This document shows positions 11,427 to 22,460 of a stretch of 64,000 nt of DNA, one piece after another. A program made the translations under genes and the position numbers. Source of the stretch: Ursus arctos (lineage: Eukaryota; Chordata; Mammalia; Carnivora; Ursidae); NCBI RefSeq assembly GCF_023065955.2, contig NC_079873.1, positions 14,894,566 through 14,958,565 of the forward strand, given 5' to 3'. The notes under the pieces were generated by a model that was not told the DNA's origin, ran no database searches, and saw only the letters and a program-made list of their open reading frames with translations. Each line of letters starts with the position of its first letter. Within the stretch, counting starts at the first letter, position 1.

Positions 11427-11636
11427 TGTCAGCCATTTTTTGGTATCAGATCTGATATTTGAGGTTTTGTGGACCACATGTTCTGTCAGAACTACTCAAA
11501 TTTGCATTTGTAGCAGGAAAGCAGCCAAACAATATGTACGCGAATGGTATGGCTATATTCCAATAAAACTTTATTTACAAAAACACGTGGCAGGCATTAT
11601 TTAGACGATGGGCAGTAGTTTGTCAACTCCTGAACT
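11427..11636. mobile_element. hAT-Charlie relic, MER3-like
   Basis: Contains GAGGTTTTGTGGACCACATG, CAGAACTACTCAAATTTGC, CCAATAAAACTTTATTTAC and a degraded TAGTTTGTCAACTCCTG end. The same element recurs at 15235 and, in the opposite orientation, at 38345. The subfamily name is from memory. Confidence 0.7.
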
Positions 11637-11811
11637 AGAGGGTTGAATGCCTTTTAAGCTCATCTTTTATAGCAACCTAAAGTACAACTGATGCCCACAG
11701 CCAAGTACCCAATGGTCCACTTTCACTTAAAATGGCCGACAAAGCCACTGGCCCAGTGACTAACAGGATTTATCTATTTTAGCAACTTTGCTACTGAGAA
11801 CGTCAACTTCT

Positions 11812-11837
11812 AGTATATGTGCTGCCGAAGCGAGCAC
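11812..11837 (-). pseudogene. Tailless U6 snRNA 5' fragment (26 nt)
   Basis: Read on the minus strand this is identical, as recalled, to nucleotides 1-26 of mammalian U6 snRNA (starts GTGCTCGCTTCGGCAGCAC). It is flanked by a perfect 16-bp direct repeat, GAGAACGTCAACTTCT, at 11796-11811 and 11838-11853. There is no A-tail and no downstream U6 sequence. The perfect duplication marks insertion by target-primed reverse transcription of a 3'-truncated RNA. It lacks the rest of the RNA and any U6 promoter context, so it is not a working gene. Confidence 0.85.
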
Positions 11838-11978
11838 GAGAACGTCAACTTCTGCATATCGATACTGAAATCTCAATTAATGCAGTACACAATTATTAAA
11901 AGTAAAGATACTTGATATATGCATAGAACTACTTATCCATTTTGGAAAAAAACCCTTAGCTATTAAAAATGTATTTAG

Positions 11979-12002
11979 CATGCACACGCGTGTGTGCACA
12001 TG
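11979..12002. other. 24-bp alternating pyrimidine-purine tract
   Basis: CATGCACACGCGTGTGTGCA continues to CATG with strict Y-R alternation and a central palindrome CACACGCGTGTG. Such sequence can adopt Z-DNA under negative supercoiling. No repeat family is apparent. Confidence 0.6.
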
Positions 12003-12209
12003 CCGACACCCACAGCTTCTCTCCCTCACCAGTCTGTTCTCCAAGTTCATCCTTCAGTCTTGTGGAATGCACGTTGCATTTCATAAATGTGCTGGGAGCA
12101 TAATAGTAGAAGAGCAACAGGGAAGCTTTTGACCCGCAGCCTAACACTGCCTGGTCAGCTCCCAGTTTTTTCACCAGCCTCCGTTTCCCTTAATGAACTC
12201 AGATTGGAA

Positions 12210-14200
12210 CCTGCGAGCAATGAAGGTTTCTAGTTTCTGGCAGGATACTGTGGAATTTCTGGTGCCAAAAGACTTGGTTCCCTGATGAGGTTGTTTTCAC
12301 CAGACACTAAAACAAATGGTCAATTCAGTCACTTAATTGGGGAAAACATTACTGCAACTAGCTTCCTGGCATCTGTTATTCAAGATGACCATAGTTTTTT
12401 TTGTTTTTTTTTTTTAACTAAATGTTCAATTTTCAAAGTTATCAAACATCATGTAGACATAACACTAAACTAGACATTAGTCACCAGTTCAAAACACAGA
12501 TGAAGCGTAAAAATAATGAAATTATGGAGAATTCAGTAAGAGAAGGGTAAGAGAAGAGGGAGAGAAGAAGAAGGACGAGTTACACAATATGTGAAAGTGA
12601 AATGTATCTAACAAGTCTTTTTTCCCTTTAATCAAAGCCAGCTAATATTTGCCTACTATACTCTACCTGGCGCATGCTATCAGCAGAATGCTCATATATG
12701 TAAATCTCACATTCACACAAGTAGAAAATGTTTGTGGACCATTCTTTGAATACAAAGTTTTCTTGTTTTCTAATACCTTTCAACCTTAACTTTTTTTACT
12801 TGAAGTTGTTTCCTATGTTTTTAAAACAAATTATTAAAAGAAACAGAACAAAAGGCACAGAAGAAACGGAAAACATTCCTATAAGGATTCTTTTTTAAGA
12901 CTTTAAAATGACAAAATACTTCATTACCTTCCTCCTCTCTCTTCCTGTGATCCAATTCTGACCTGCCACACCATGTTTTTATGTTTTTCACATCTGCTTT
13001 CATTGGTTTTAATAAGGAAGGGAACCCAGAGAGCCAAACCAACGTGAGAAAAATGGTTGTTTCATTCCTTCTGGCAGCAAAAATATTCCCTTTTCAAAAA
13101 TAGCGTGTTCTCAAGAGATTTCCATCTTCAATTTAAAAAATAGTGGACAGTCTGGGTTAAAGATGGCAAAATACACTCTGGGCACTACTGGAATTAGCAT
13201 CCAATTAAACTAGGTGTACGTGAGGTTTTCAACATTCTAGTAGAGCGGTTTATTTTACTTTTAGCAAAAGATGACACCCTATGTCTATAATACTTAAGAT
13301 CCTATGGAAAAGCTTGAGGGATCTGTATATCAGAAGTGGCTTTCGATAGTTAAGTTCATTACTAGTTATATTCATGGACCAACTCTAAGGGTATTCCTTA
13401 CGGATTTAAAGCTATGGCGAAAAATATTTGGTGTAGAGCTTCGTGTTCTCATATTAAGGAAGTTAATCCATCATCTCACTAAGCAACGGGAAGATAATTT
13501 CAGGCAGATCTAAAATTTGTTTTTGTTTTCATTTGGGACTTCTTAGTAGCCAGGCGATATGAAAAGAGACAGATCAGAGAGATACACATCACATATTCAA
13601 CAGGAGAAAAACAAACCTTTTCTCTCTCTGGAGCTCATTTATCTGCTAATGTGTAATGTACAGAAGAACTAACCTGAGTCATTGCAAATAGATGACAAAT
13701 TGCAGATATTTCTCTGGGGTTTGACTCCTGCAAAGGAAACAACCCAGCTGGTTAAACATGTCAACACCTACATTTATATCCTACATTGTCAAGAGAATTC
13801 ACAGATTTAGGCATCAAACGTGGACCAAAAATATTGTAAGTTGGATATAACTGGCTGGATGAATTCCACAAAGACTAAAGGAATGAGAGAGGTTTCATTT
13901 CTTAGCTGGTCAGCTATAGAACTTGATTCTTTACTATTCTTTAGTATGTCACTGTCTAATCCCCTACTCCTCCCTCAAAATTTTTGTTGTCCTGTTCCCA
14001 ATTAATCCCTCTCTTGTCTAACACAAAAAGAACAGAGTGAATGCAAATCGAGCATAGAGACTTTAAGTGCAATAGCCCTTACTCATAGATGCTCTTTCCT
14101 GTCCTGAGCATTCATGAACGCTCTAATGCTGGTCTGATTTCCTTATGCAAATATATGTTAAGAAATAACATCAATGTCATGATGTCATCGCACCTAGGCA
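12210..14200. other. Unique sequence, little recognised
   Basis: No clear transposon. 12640-12680 has a faint MIR/L2-like phrase (TTGCCTACTATACTCTACC). A purine-rich patch lies at 12540-12580. A 69-codon plus-strand frame at 13304-13513 has no recognisable domain. Confidence 0.5.
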
Positions 14201-14204
14201 AAAC

Positions 14205-14330
14205 CCACAAAATTCAAAAACTTTTTGCTGAACAACTACCATATTCTACAGGTTTTAGAAGGTTCCAGATACAGACACTGCCCTCAACGAGCGTGCAATC
14301 TAGTGATAGTGGCCAGTAAATAAAAAGTTA
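14205..14330 (+). mobile_element. L2-like fragment
   Basis: CTGAACAACTACCATATTC, AGATACAGACACTGCCCTCA, GCGTGCAATCTAGTGATAG is the degraded order of the L2 3' region. Confidence 0.55.
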
Positions 14331-14482
14331 TAGTGAGGGCAAAATGGAGTGACGGCCAGCAAAACAGACTACACAGGCATACAAAGGAGGGAGAGACAAA
14401 TGGGGGATAAAACAAGCCATGTTAGAACAAAAAACTTCACACATATTCATCTAAAAAACACTTGCTCCTTTGGTGAAAGGAG

Positions 14483-14565
14483 AAGTACATCTCTTCTTTG
14501 ATTTGAAGAGAGCTCAAGGTTTACTCCCCTAAAAATCTCGCCTTCATAAATTTCATCCTTTTGGC
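14483..14565 (+). repeat. Diverged direct repeat, copy 1
   Basis: Shares GTACATC, TTTGATTT, AGAG, AAGGTT/GAGGTT, ACTCC, TAA, AATCT and TAAATTT in the same order and spacing with 15518-15600, about 70 % by eye. Probably two pieces of one ancient repeat family or a local duplication. Confidence 0.5.
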
Positions 14566-14569
14566 GAAG

Positions 14570-15230
14570 TATAAGAAATCTATAATAAATGTCAGGGGCA
14601 AATGCTGATAATGTCTTAAGCAAAGGGCCAAGGGGAAAAGATTGTTATATTAAGGAATATTTTGCTGTCCTTGTTAGGTCTGGCTTGTTTAGAATTATGT
14701 ATGCAATGCCTAATTGCTATTTTATTTCCATAGTACTTTATGAGTGCTTAATTTTTTTTCTTAAGAGAACAAGTTCGGACACAAACTCAAATTAGGACTT
14801 GTGTTAGCGCATGTGAAATGGTTTCTGCCAGAATGATCTGGGTGACATTTGCTGAATGGGCATCATGCTTCAACAAAGAGTTTTGATTCTGTGAGCAAAC
14901 TGAATTTAGGTGCCAAAAGTTACCCAACATGCAGAATTCTATATTGTTTCACAGCAATGTTACCCACACCAAAAGAGAGATTTCATCTTAAATACACGTG
15001 TTTTAGATGGTGGGTAGTAATGCTTTAAATGTTCTCTACAACCATCAGTCTACTGTTCACTAAGTATTACATTCCATCATCTCTCATTTTTCTCTAAATT
15101 TTAGTGGCACTTTTGTTTCCAGTGATGTGTGTCTTTTGCTGCTCATTAACCCTGAGAATTTTCTTTCCCGTTGCTAGGGCTGTTATCTGTAATTTCCCCC
15201 AAGTACATGGCCACAGGTCATCCTTTAAGT
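14570..15230. other. Unique sequence between direct-repeat copies
   Basis: AT-rich, with no transposon or gene recognised. Confidence 0.45.
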
Positions 15231-15234
15231 CATG

Positions 15235-15455
15235 AGTGAGAAAATTTTGTAAAGGGTGAAATAATAAATATTTTAGGCTTTGTGGGCCATACAGTCTCTG
15301 TCACAACTACTCAACTCTCCTGTTCGTTGTACAAGAAAAGTAGCCATAGATAACATGTAAACAGATGGGCATGGCAGTGTTCCAATAAAACTTTATTTAC
15401 AAAAATAGGTAGTGGGCCATATTTGCCCTGCAGGCCAGTTTGTCAACCCCTGCTT
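15235..15455. mobile_element. hAT-Charlie relic, MER3-like
   Basis: ATATTTTAGGCTTTGTGGGC, CAGTCTCTGTCACAACTACTC, CCAATAAAACTTTATTTAC, and CAGGCCAGTTTGTCAACCCC at the terminus. It is better preserved than the copy at 11427. Confidence 0.8.
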
Positions 15456-15517
15456 TAAATCAACCAGAAGCCTTTGTTAAGCATATCACGTATTCCTAGT
15501 CTTGCACCAGGTACTTA

Positions 15518-15600
15518 AAAGTACATCCCTTTTTTTGATTTCAAAAGAGTTTGAGGTTGACTCCTCTAAGAATCTTTCCCTCGTAAATTTAATCCCATTG
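15518..15600 (+). repeat. Diverged direct repeat, copy 2
   Basis: Partner of 14483-14565. It lies immediately upstream of an L2 3' region, which suggests both copies could be L2-associated. Confidence 0.5.
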
Positions 15601-15845
15601 ATAACCACTAGCACCAGCCCTTTTATCTCCCATGCTTCTTAACCATGTCAGAAACACTTGTGTAATCATTTGCCTTTATCTGCATACATGTTCATGTTAG
15701 TTATTTCTTTGTTTGCCTTGTCTCTCCCCCGAACTAGAACATTCTTGAGAGTGGGCATTGTGTCTCATCATGACTATATAGCCCCAAACACTTAGCACAA
15801 CTTCAGTTACCCAGTGCACAAACATCTATTCATTAAGACCAGATT
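15600..15845 (+). mobile_element. L2 3' region
   Basis: TTAGTTATTTCTTTGTTTGC, CCCGAACTAGAACATTC, GAGTGGGCATTGTGTCTC and CTTAGCACAACTTCAG follow the L2 3' UTR order. Confidence 0.7.
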
Positions 15846-15849
15846 TCAT

Positions 15850-17040
15850 TTTTGAAAAGTAGGAAAAAAGAGAAAGAAAACATAGAAACCAGCCATTTGT
15901 TTCATTTTACTTTAGTTATAAAAAAGAAAGTCTGGATATTGATAGTAAGTCATACCTGATGCATTGAAGGTTTTTACTATAGTGATTTTAGTTTTTTCTG
16001 CAAAGAAGCAATTTAAATATTAGAGCAGAATTGTTGCTTTTTAAAAAACAATTTGCCACGAGTATCATTTTAGTGAAGTGCTAAGAAAATCATACTATTG
16101 ACACCTTTCAGACACTACTGGTCATCCCAGCAGCTGAATAAATGGGAATCGCATACCCAGATCATGTATCATTGGAATAGGGTGAGTCTGGGATTTGTAT
16201 TCCCATGTTTACCCAGTTATCTCACACCCACCACGCACCCCACTGTTTGTATCATCCTACTGCAGTTTCCACGCGCTGCTGCTAGGGGACAAATTAATGT
16301 AGAATTGAGTCACTATCAGGACCTTCAGATGACAGGTTATAAAGAAAAGGTGATTCAGAATAAAACTTAATGGAAACACAAGATCTAAAATACCGCATGC
16401 TCTATAATCAAGAAAGTGTCCTGCTATTTTCTCTAAGAGCTAACATAATATTATCGCTATTATGTCAGTAGATAAAATTATTCTCAAAAAGGTTGGAAAC
16501 ACTCAATTACAGTTGTACAATAAGCTCACAGCAGAATCTGGACAGAACAGTTCAAACCACAGGCAAATACGAACACACTCTGAAGAAGCAAACCTTAGAA
16601 ATATCTTCCCAACACACTCTGGGGACAGAGCCCGTGGTTCATTTCTCAAATAATGGAGAACCAGGTTCAGAAATCCTTGCTTTAGGGATGGACAACTAGA
16701 AGAGGCTACGTTTGGGGCACAGACTTGCAAAGTTCTGTCTGCTAGGGTGAGTGGCAAATTCTGAAGAAAACACAAAGCTCAGATCTTGGAGAAGCACTTA
16801 AGAATGATGACATTATACCAACAGTTTCTGAAACCTCATTTGTGTCAGGTGTTATTGATGAGTTCCCGTTTCAATGTATGACTGACTCATGGGCAATGGT
16901 TGGTGGTAATTATAGAGGCTGACAGTATTTTGCATTATCATTAAGAATCTTCTAAATATATTATTTGGTTTGCCCTGTTACTTTCTTTCCCAGAGCAAAC
17001 AAAACACATCTGTGAAATGAACTTCCGGTTCTAGTAACAA
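15850..17040. other. Unique sequence, nothing recognised
   Basis: No transposon signature. The most upstream splice-flanked segment of the minus-strand chain (15956-15997) lies here. Short overlapping open frames in both orientations around 16500-16775 show no known domain. Confidence 0.5.
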
Positions 17041-17044
17041 AAGT

Positions 17045-17705
17045 GCTTTTGGGGAAAACCGTTCAACCTCACTAATCAAGAATGTAAAACAAAACCTATG
17101 GAATTGAAAGATCTAGTAATATATGATATAGTCTCAGCTCTCAGCGAAGGTACAGTGTGACACGGACATCCTCAATCACTGCTGACAGGATGTTACTGGG
17201 GACAAGCTTTCAAGAAAGTAACTGAGCAGTAGGTATATCAAGGACCTTACAATATTCATACTGCTAACCCATTAAGTCCAATCCTTAGAATGCATCCTAC
17301 AGAAATCAGGAATGAATGCAAAATGCTGGCACAAGGATGTTCATTGCAACAATTTCTATTAAAAAATAGAAACAGCTTTAAGAATGTTCAACATACGGTA
17401 CACAATGGAATATTATCAAGTCATTAATATTAATGAACAGTGGAAAATACTTATAATTTAATATGAAGTCAAAAGGGCAAGACATAAAAATCTATATACA
17501 CTACGACTATTGTGTAAAAGACACACACACACACACACACACACACAGTGTATATGTATATATGATCCTGAATGGAAATATATCAAATTATTAACAGTAA
17601 TAGTCTTAGAAAAGTAACATTAGAGATGATTTGTATTTTTTCATTTTATTTTTCTATATTATCCATTTGTTATGAGCTAAGATATATTACTATTACAATT
17701 TTTTA
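17045..17705 (+). mobile_element. L1 ORF2 3' fragment
   Basis: GGATGTTCATTGCAACA, TAAAAAATAGAAACAGC, ACAATGGAATATTATCAAG and AATATGAAGTCAAAAGGG are degraded forms of the conserved L1 ORF2 C-terminal motifs. Interrupted by an (AC)n tract. 17710-18209 shows only AT-rich unique sequence. Confidence 0.75.
17521..17548. repeat. (AC)14 microsatellite
   Basis: Perfect dinucleotide run followed by GTGTATATGTATATATG. Confidence 0.97.
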
Positions 17706-18209
17706 AATGTAATTTTAAATGCAGAGCTATGGTCACAACAGTTTGGAAGTTCAGGAATATGATAACTCCAGAATGACAAGGTCAAAGTGAAATGAGCAGT
17801 AAATCAACAATTGAAGGCACAGGAAGTAGGCAAGGAGATAACCTTTAGCAACCCAGAAGACTGACCACACAGTGAGAAACCCAGCAAGGCACAGAAGACG
17901 AGCTATTATATTTAGAAAGAACTTGATATTACCTGTTTTGTTTAAAGTGGATAATACACTCGAAGTAGCATCTGAAATAAAGTAACGAAAATTTAGCCTA
18001 ATTATTGATATGCTTAACAAACACATGCATCTTCTAGCTTCCTTAAATATTTCACTTTTCCCCAAGTCCTAGAGAAGCTAGAGAGTTCTGCAAAAGCCAA
18101 CTGACACTGTCAAATGTATGTGCTGCCCACCCAGCCACACACTAACCATGCTCCAAACCCCAGACACAATTCCTGAGCAAGTATTCGTGCTTTTAAAATG
18201 TGTTTCCTG

Positions 18210-18414
18210 GGGCGCCTGGGTGGCACAGCGGTTAAGCGTCTGCCTTCGGCTCAGGGCGTGATCCCGGCGTTATGGGATCGAGCCCCACATCGGGCTCCTT
18301 CGCTATGAGCCTGCTTCTTCCTCTCCCACTCCCCCTGCTTGTGTTCCCTCTCTCGCTGGCTGTCTCTATCTCTGTCAAATAAATAAATAAAATCTTAAAA
18401 AAATAAAATAAAAT
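18210..18414 (+). mobile_element. can-SINE, young ursid type
   Basis: Near-consensus young copy. Perfect 15-bp duplication AAAATGTGTTTCCTG at 18195 and 18415. The tail ends in (AAAAT)n. Confidence 0.97.
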
Positions 18415-18429
18415 AAAATGTGTTTCCTG

Positions 18430-20720
18430 AACACAGGTGATGTGTCTAAAACATAGCAACACTTCTATAATATTAGATTTAAATAAACCCATTTATGTTG
18501 TTTAATATTTTGTCCCTTTTATACTCCATTATAATGCAAGCCCCTAAGGGATATATTTCCAGTTAATACCAACTTTAATATATAGCCCTGTGGATGCTTA
18601 ATGGTACACTCTTATAAAGCAATCTTTAAGCAGTTCTAGCTTAAAATTAAACTTCTTGAACATTATATTTCACTACCTTTTAGAAAAAAAAATCTCATTT
18701 TTATCTCGTTTCCCTTAACATTCAATTGAAAATCTATTCTGTTATTTCTTTAAATAAAAATCATTCTGTAATTTATTATTCTGGATGAAACCTTAGGGGG
18801 AAAAGGCACATATTATCACACTTAAAAACCCACATACAATGGATCCAAAAACTAATGCCAAAGCTATTTTGAAGATGTTCTTTCACTTGAAAAAGTAATT
18901 AAACATAAAAACGATAATATCTAGCCTTTCCCATTGGACCAAATATGAATTTAAACCCGTTTCGATCAGTGTGAATTCCATCTAGGATTCTTTAGTTCCT
19001 TAACCACCAACAACATGGTGAGATTTTTATTTTAACCAAGTGAAGGACTGTGAAAAGCATTGGTTTTGGGCTGCACAAAGATGGAGGCTGTCTACCCACA
19101 GAGTGGAAGGCACAGAATGTGCCCTGTCCACCTCCCTCAAACACAGCCCACTTCTCCGGCAGGATAAAGAAGCCAGGTTTTTTCCTTCATGGCGTGCTCC
19201 TTAAAAATTGATAAAATCATCTGTAAAAAGGCTGTCTTTGAACACTCTGTGCCTCCAAATCCATGCTGAATCGTATTGAAGTCACTGGATGTGTTTTCCA
19301 CATTTAAAGAATCTGTCATATAAAATGTGCTGGCATTGTGTTGGAAAGCAAAAGAAACGGAATGCTCAAAGTGTCATCAATATTTCTTCTTTTTCACAGA
19401 ATAGTTAGCGTGGTGGGGGGCTGGCCTCCCTCCATGATAATAAGAATGTTTTCACTTAACCGGAAAGTTGAGGGTGTTCTCTAGGGTCGACAGTTCTGAG
19501 GCTCTGTTTGATTTGGGGTGTTTTTTCTTTTGTGTTATTTGAATATGAAAACCTTCAACACCACTCACTACACTTATATTCATATTAAGGGTTATCAATT
19601 TTCACTCGCTTCAGAAAAATTCTTACCATTTAGGCTTGTAGTTTCAACCTCTTTTGTCCCGAGGGGGAAAAAAAAACAATAGAAAGGTATAATTAAATCC
19701 AAAATTTAACAAATTGGGCTAAATCTAGGTTTGAATTTTTTCAAAATCTTGCCTGGAGTACCATTGGTGTAGGGGACAAAACCAACAAAAGATGATTCAA
19801 CTGTAAGAGGAAAAAAACAACAAAATTTTCAAATTAATATTTTGAAACAATTATTTATTGAATTCTAAGAAGTTAAGACTTTTGAGATAGAATTATGGAA
19901 AGAAGTAGACAACATGCTATCAGACCAATATGAATCTGCAAGCCCCATAATCACTCAGAGAATATACACTTAACCAGACAATTACAGAGAAAGAACTCAA
20001 GAAATAAAAAGAGTGCAGTTGTCTCATTTTACAGACGAAGAATCTGAGACTCATCCCTCAAAGCCTGTTCCTACCTATGAAATATTATGGAAATAAGTTC
20101 AGAAACCACAGCAAAATATGTGACATACCACTTTCAAATTTTTTCAGCCAGAGAATTCTAGAAAACATTTTATACTTTGAATAATTGTCAAACTACAATT
20201 ATGAAACATATCAGCACATTGGCTCCATTCTGTTATAATAACGCCCGCAACTCTTACCATCGTGAATTGAGGATTTAACCAAAACAAAAACAAAAAACAA
20301 AAAAACCGACAACTTTGCTATCACTCAGTACAGTACCACCTAACACAATTTCCTGGTAAGTTATTTTAAAATATGGCTGCTATTAAGACAATCAATCAAG
20401 TTATAAATTTTCCATGGAGTAAATCCACTTACACTAAGAGGTCAAGCTACTACACACATTTTGCATGTTTAAATATTAAAAAGATCCTATGGCTTGACTT
20501 CTACGTATACACAGGAAAAGTTAACACAAACATTTTACAAGTAACACAAGCTTCACAGTAGGCAGACTGATATTCAGTGGGTAAGGACAACACTTGGGTG
20601 TGTCAAGGCGCTTGGCAGGCCTGTCTGTTTTAGACTGCTCATGCGCTGGCTGAAACACACACACCCTGTCTGTCCTACATTATTGCTTCCATATTTTATC
20701 ATTTACTACATTTTTTTTAA
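18430..20720. other. Unique AT-rich sequence
   Basis: About 2.3 kb without a recognised transposon. Only short chance frames and a CAAAAA-rich patch at 20280-20305. Confidence 0.5.
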
Positions 20721-20738
20721 TTACCAAGGATATTTCTT

Positions 20739-20939
20739 TTTTTTTTTTTTAAAGATTTTTATTTATTTATTTTGACAGAGAGAGACAGCCAGCGAGAGAG
20801 GGAACACAAACAGGGGGAGTAGGAGAGGAAGAAGCAGGCTCACAGCGGAGGAGCCTGATGTGGGGCTCGATCCCAGAACGCCGGGATCACGCCCTGAGCC
20901 GAAGGCAGACGCCTAACGACTGAGCCACCCGGGCGCCCC
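20739..20939 (-). mobile_element. can-SINE, minus strand, young type
   Basis: Perfect 16-bp duplication ACCAAGGATATTTCTT at 20723 and 20940. It carries the young-type body (GAGCCTGATGTGGGGCTCG on this strand). 20956-21440 shows nothing recognisable. Confidence 0.97.
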
Positions 20940-21444
20940 ACCAAGGATATTTCTTGAGAAATAAGACAGTTCCTGAGCAATAAGATTCAAAGTGTGGATA
21001 TGGAATCCTTTGCTGTTGGGGCAAAACAAAATCATTGGCAAAAGCTGGTTTTTAATTAGCAAATATTAATTTTTCTGAAAGGTGATGAACGGTGAGAGAG
21101 GCCTGAGTGCACACCCCCCTGCCGGTCCCTGGATGTGCACAGTTAGTGCCACTCTCCCCCAGGGCACCCAGAACTCAGGCTTAGACTGGAACCAGTGCGT
21201 GCCTCCAAATGTCCATGCCCCCTATTTCCATGCAAACAGGATTTTGCTAAGATATCACCATGATTAAGTCAGATGATGGCTACTGTACTAGGAGACAAAT
21301 ACAGTGGTTCATTTTACCCTAGGAGCTTAACAGCAAGGGGGCAAATTGGCACAAAGAAGCTTGGGCTTTGGAGGCTTGCAGTTCTGGTTTGAATCTTTGC
21401 CCCATTACTTAATTACTCATAATAATGATCATTATTACTTATTG

Positions 21445-21650
21445 AGGGTTTACTCTGGGTCAGGTGCATATGTTATCTCATTTCATCTTCCCAACTACTC
21501 TATGAAGCAGGTACTATTTTATTCCCCGATTTACAGATGAAGGAACTGAGGCACAGAAAGGTGAAGAAACTTGCCCAAAGTCACACAGCTAGCAACAGGG
21601 TGGAAGGGTAGTGGCCCAGTTCAAACACAAGGAGTCTGGGTCCACAGAAC
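21445..21650 (-). mobile_element. MIR
   Basis: TTTACAGATGAAGGAACTGAGG, GTGAAGAAACTTGCCC and AAGTCACACAGCTAGCAAC are the MIR core on the minus strand, well preserved. Confidence 0.9.
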
Positions 21651-21654
21651 GTGT

Positions 21655-21830
21655 GAACATGAGCAAGTTTTATCCTCGCTGACCCTCAGTTTCCTCGTCT
21701 AGAACGTGAATATAATAATTCCCATACTGCAAGACTGGAAGCTGAGTGGGATGTCTAGAGACTCCTAAGCATGTAGTATGTGCACAAGAAGTTATAGCTA
21801 TCGTTATTAATTTTATTTAAATGAATTGAC
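21655..21830 (+). mobile_element. MIR
   Basis: CTCAGTTTCCTCGTCTAGAA, GTGAATATAATAATTCCC and CTAAGCATGTAGTATGTGC are the MIR core and 3' side on the plus strand. It forms an inverted pair with the preceding MIR. Confidence 0.85.
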
Positions 21831-21974
21831 AGCAGCAGCTCATTTTGATACAGCTAAGGATAGGATGTGAGTTGACTCACTCCTTACCATAAAAGATTGT
21901 TCTACAACATATGGTATACCAGAAAGAACGCAGAAGGAGGAGGCAGAAAAGCCACGTGCCACCTGTGCATAATG

Positions 21975-22095
21975 GGGGCAGGGAGCTGTGCGACCTTAGG
22001 TAAGTTACTCAGGCTTCACTATCTCATCAAGTCGCACCATATGGGGCTGGACCACTTTATCCCTGAGTTCCAGTTCCGGTTCCAGCTAGCAGTCT
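21975..22095 (+). mobile_element. MIR fragment
   Basis: GGAGCTGTGCGACCTTAGG then TAAGTTACTCAGGCTTC matches the MIR 5'-core phrase. The rest is degraded. Confidence 0.6.
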
Positions 22096-22230
22096 CGAAT
22101 GTGGGTTCTATTCCTGGTTCCTGCCAAGAGGGTCTTAGTTAAAAACGTCTCTTTATTTGCCTTCCCGTTCTCAAGAGGGCTAAGCCCTCAGAAGTCCTTG
22201 GAAAAGTATTTGTTTAGAAGTGACTGAGGA

Positions 22231-22460
22231 GGGGGGGCCTGCGTGGCTTAGTCCTTAAGCGTCTGCCCTCGGCTCAGGGCGTGATCCCGGCGTTCTGGGA
22301 TCGAGCCCCACATCAGGCTCTTCCGCTGTGAGCCTGCTTCTTCCTCTCCCATTCCCCTGCTGGTCTCTCTCTCACTGGCTGTCTCTCTCACTGGCTGTTT
22401 CTGTGCCAAATAAATGAATAAAATCTTTAAAAAAATAAAAATAAATAAATAAAATTTACA
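22231..22460 (+). mobile_element. can-SINE
   Basis: Perfect duplication AAGTGACTGAGGA at 22218 and 22461. The CT body has an internal duplication (CTCTCTCACTGGCTGT twice). The tail has expanded AAATA units. 22475-23176 holds nothing recognised. Confidence 0.95.

Larger units (their letters stand above)
3730..15997 (-). other. Chain of splice-flanked open segments (probable pseudo-exons)
   Basis: Seventeen short segments on the minus strand each lie between an AG acceptor and a GT donor, and can be read in one continuous frame of about 339 codons. From 5' to 3': 15956-15997, 13674-13727, 13402-13447, 12928-12993, 12175-12210, 12030-12091, 11264-11300, 10533-10606, 10333-10385, 9230-9285, 6188-6227, 5662-5699, 5383-5463, 5135-5238, 4755-4821, 4344-4438, 3730-3796. 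The strongest sites flank 13674, 10533, 10333, 9230, 6188, 4344 and 3730. Against a real gene: sizes of 36-104 nt are far below the vertebrate norm, the acceptors at 5238 and 13447 are weak, I chose some sites to keep phase, the last third is rich in Met and Cys, and I recognise no domain. Treat this as a hypothesis only. Confidence 0.12.

Noticed and set aside
11812..11837. Functional U6 gene
   Set aside because: Only 26 nt of about 107 are present, with no terminator or upstream promoter elements.
12640..12705. Candidate 39-nt exon on the minus strand with a good donor
   Set aside because: The sequence resembles a MIR/L2 phrase, and the acceptor is poor.
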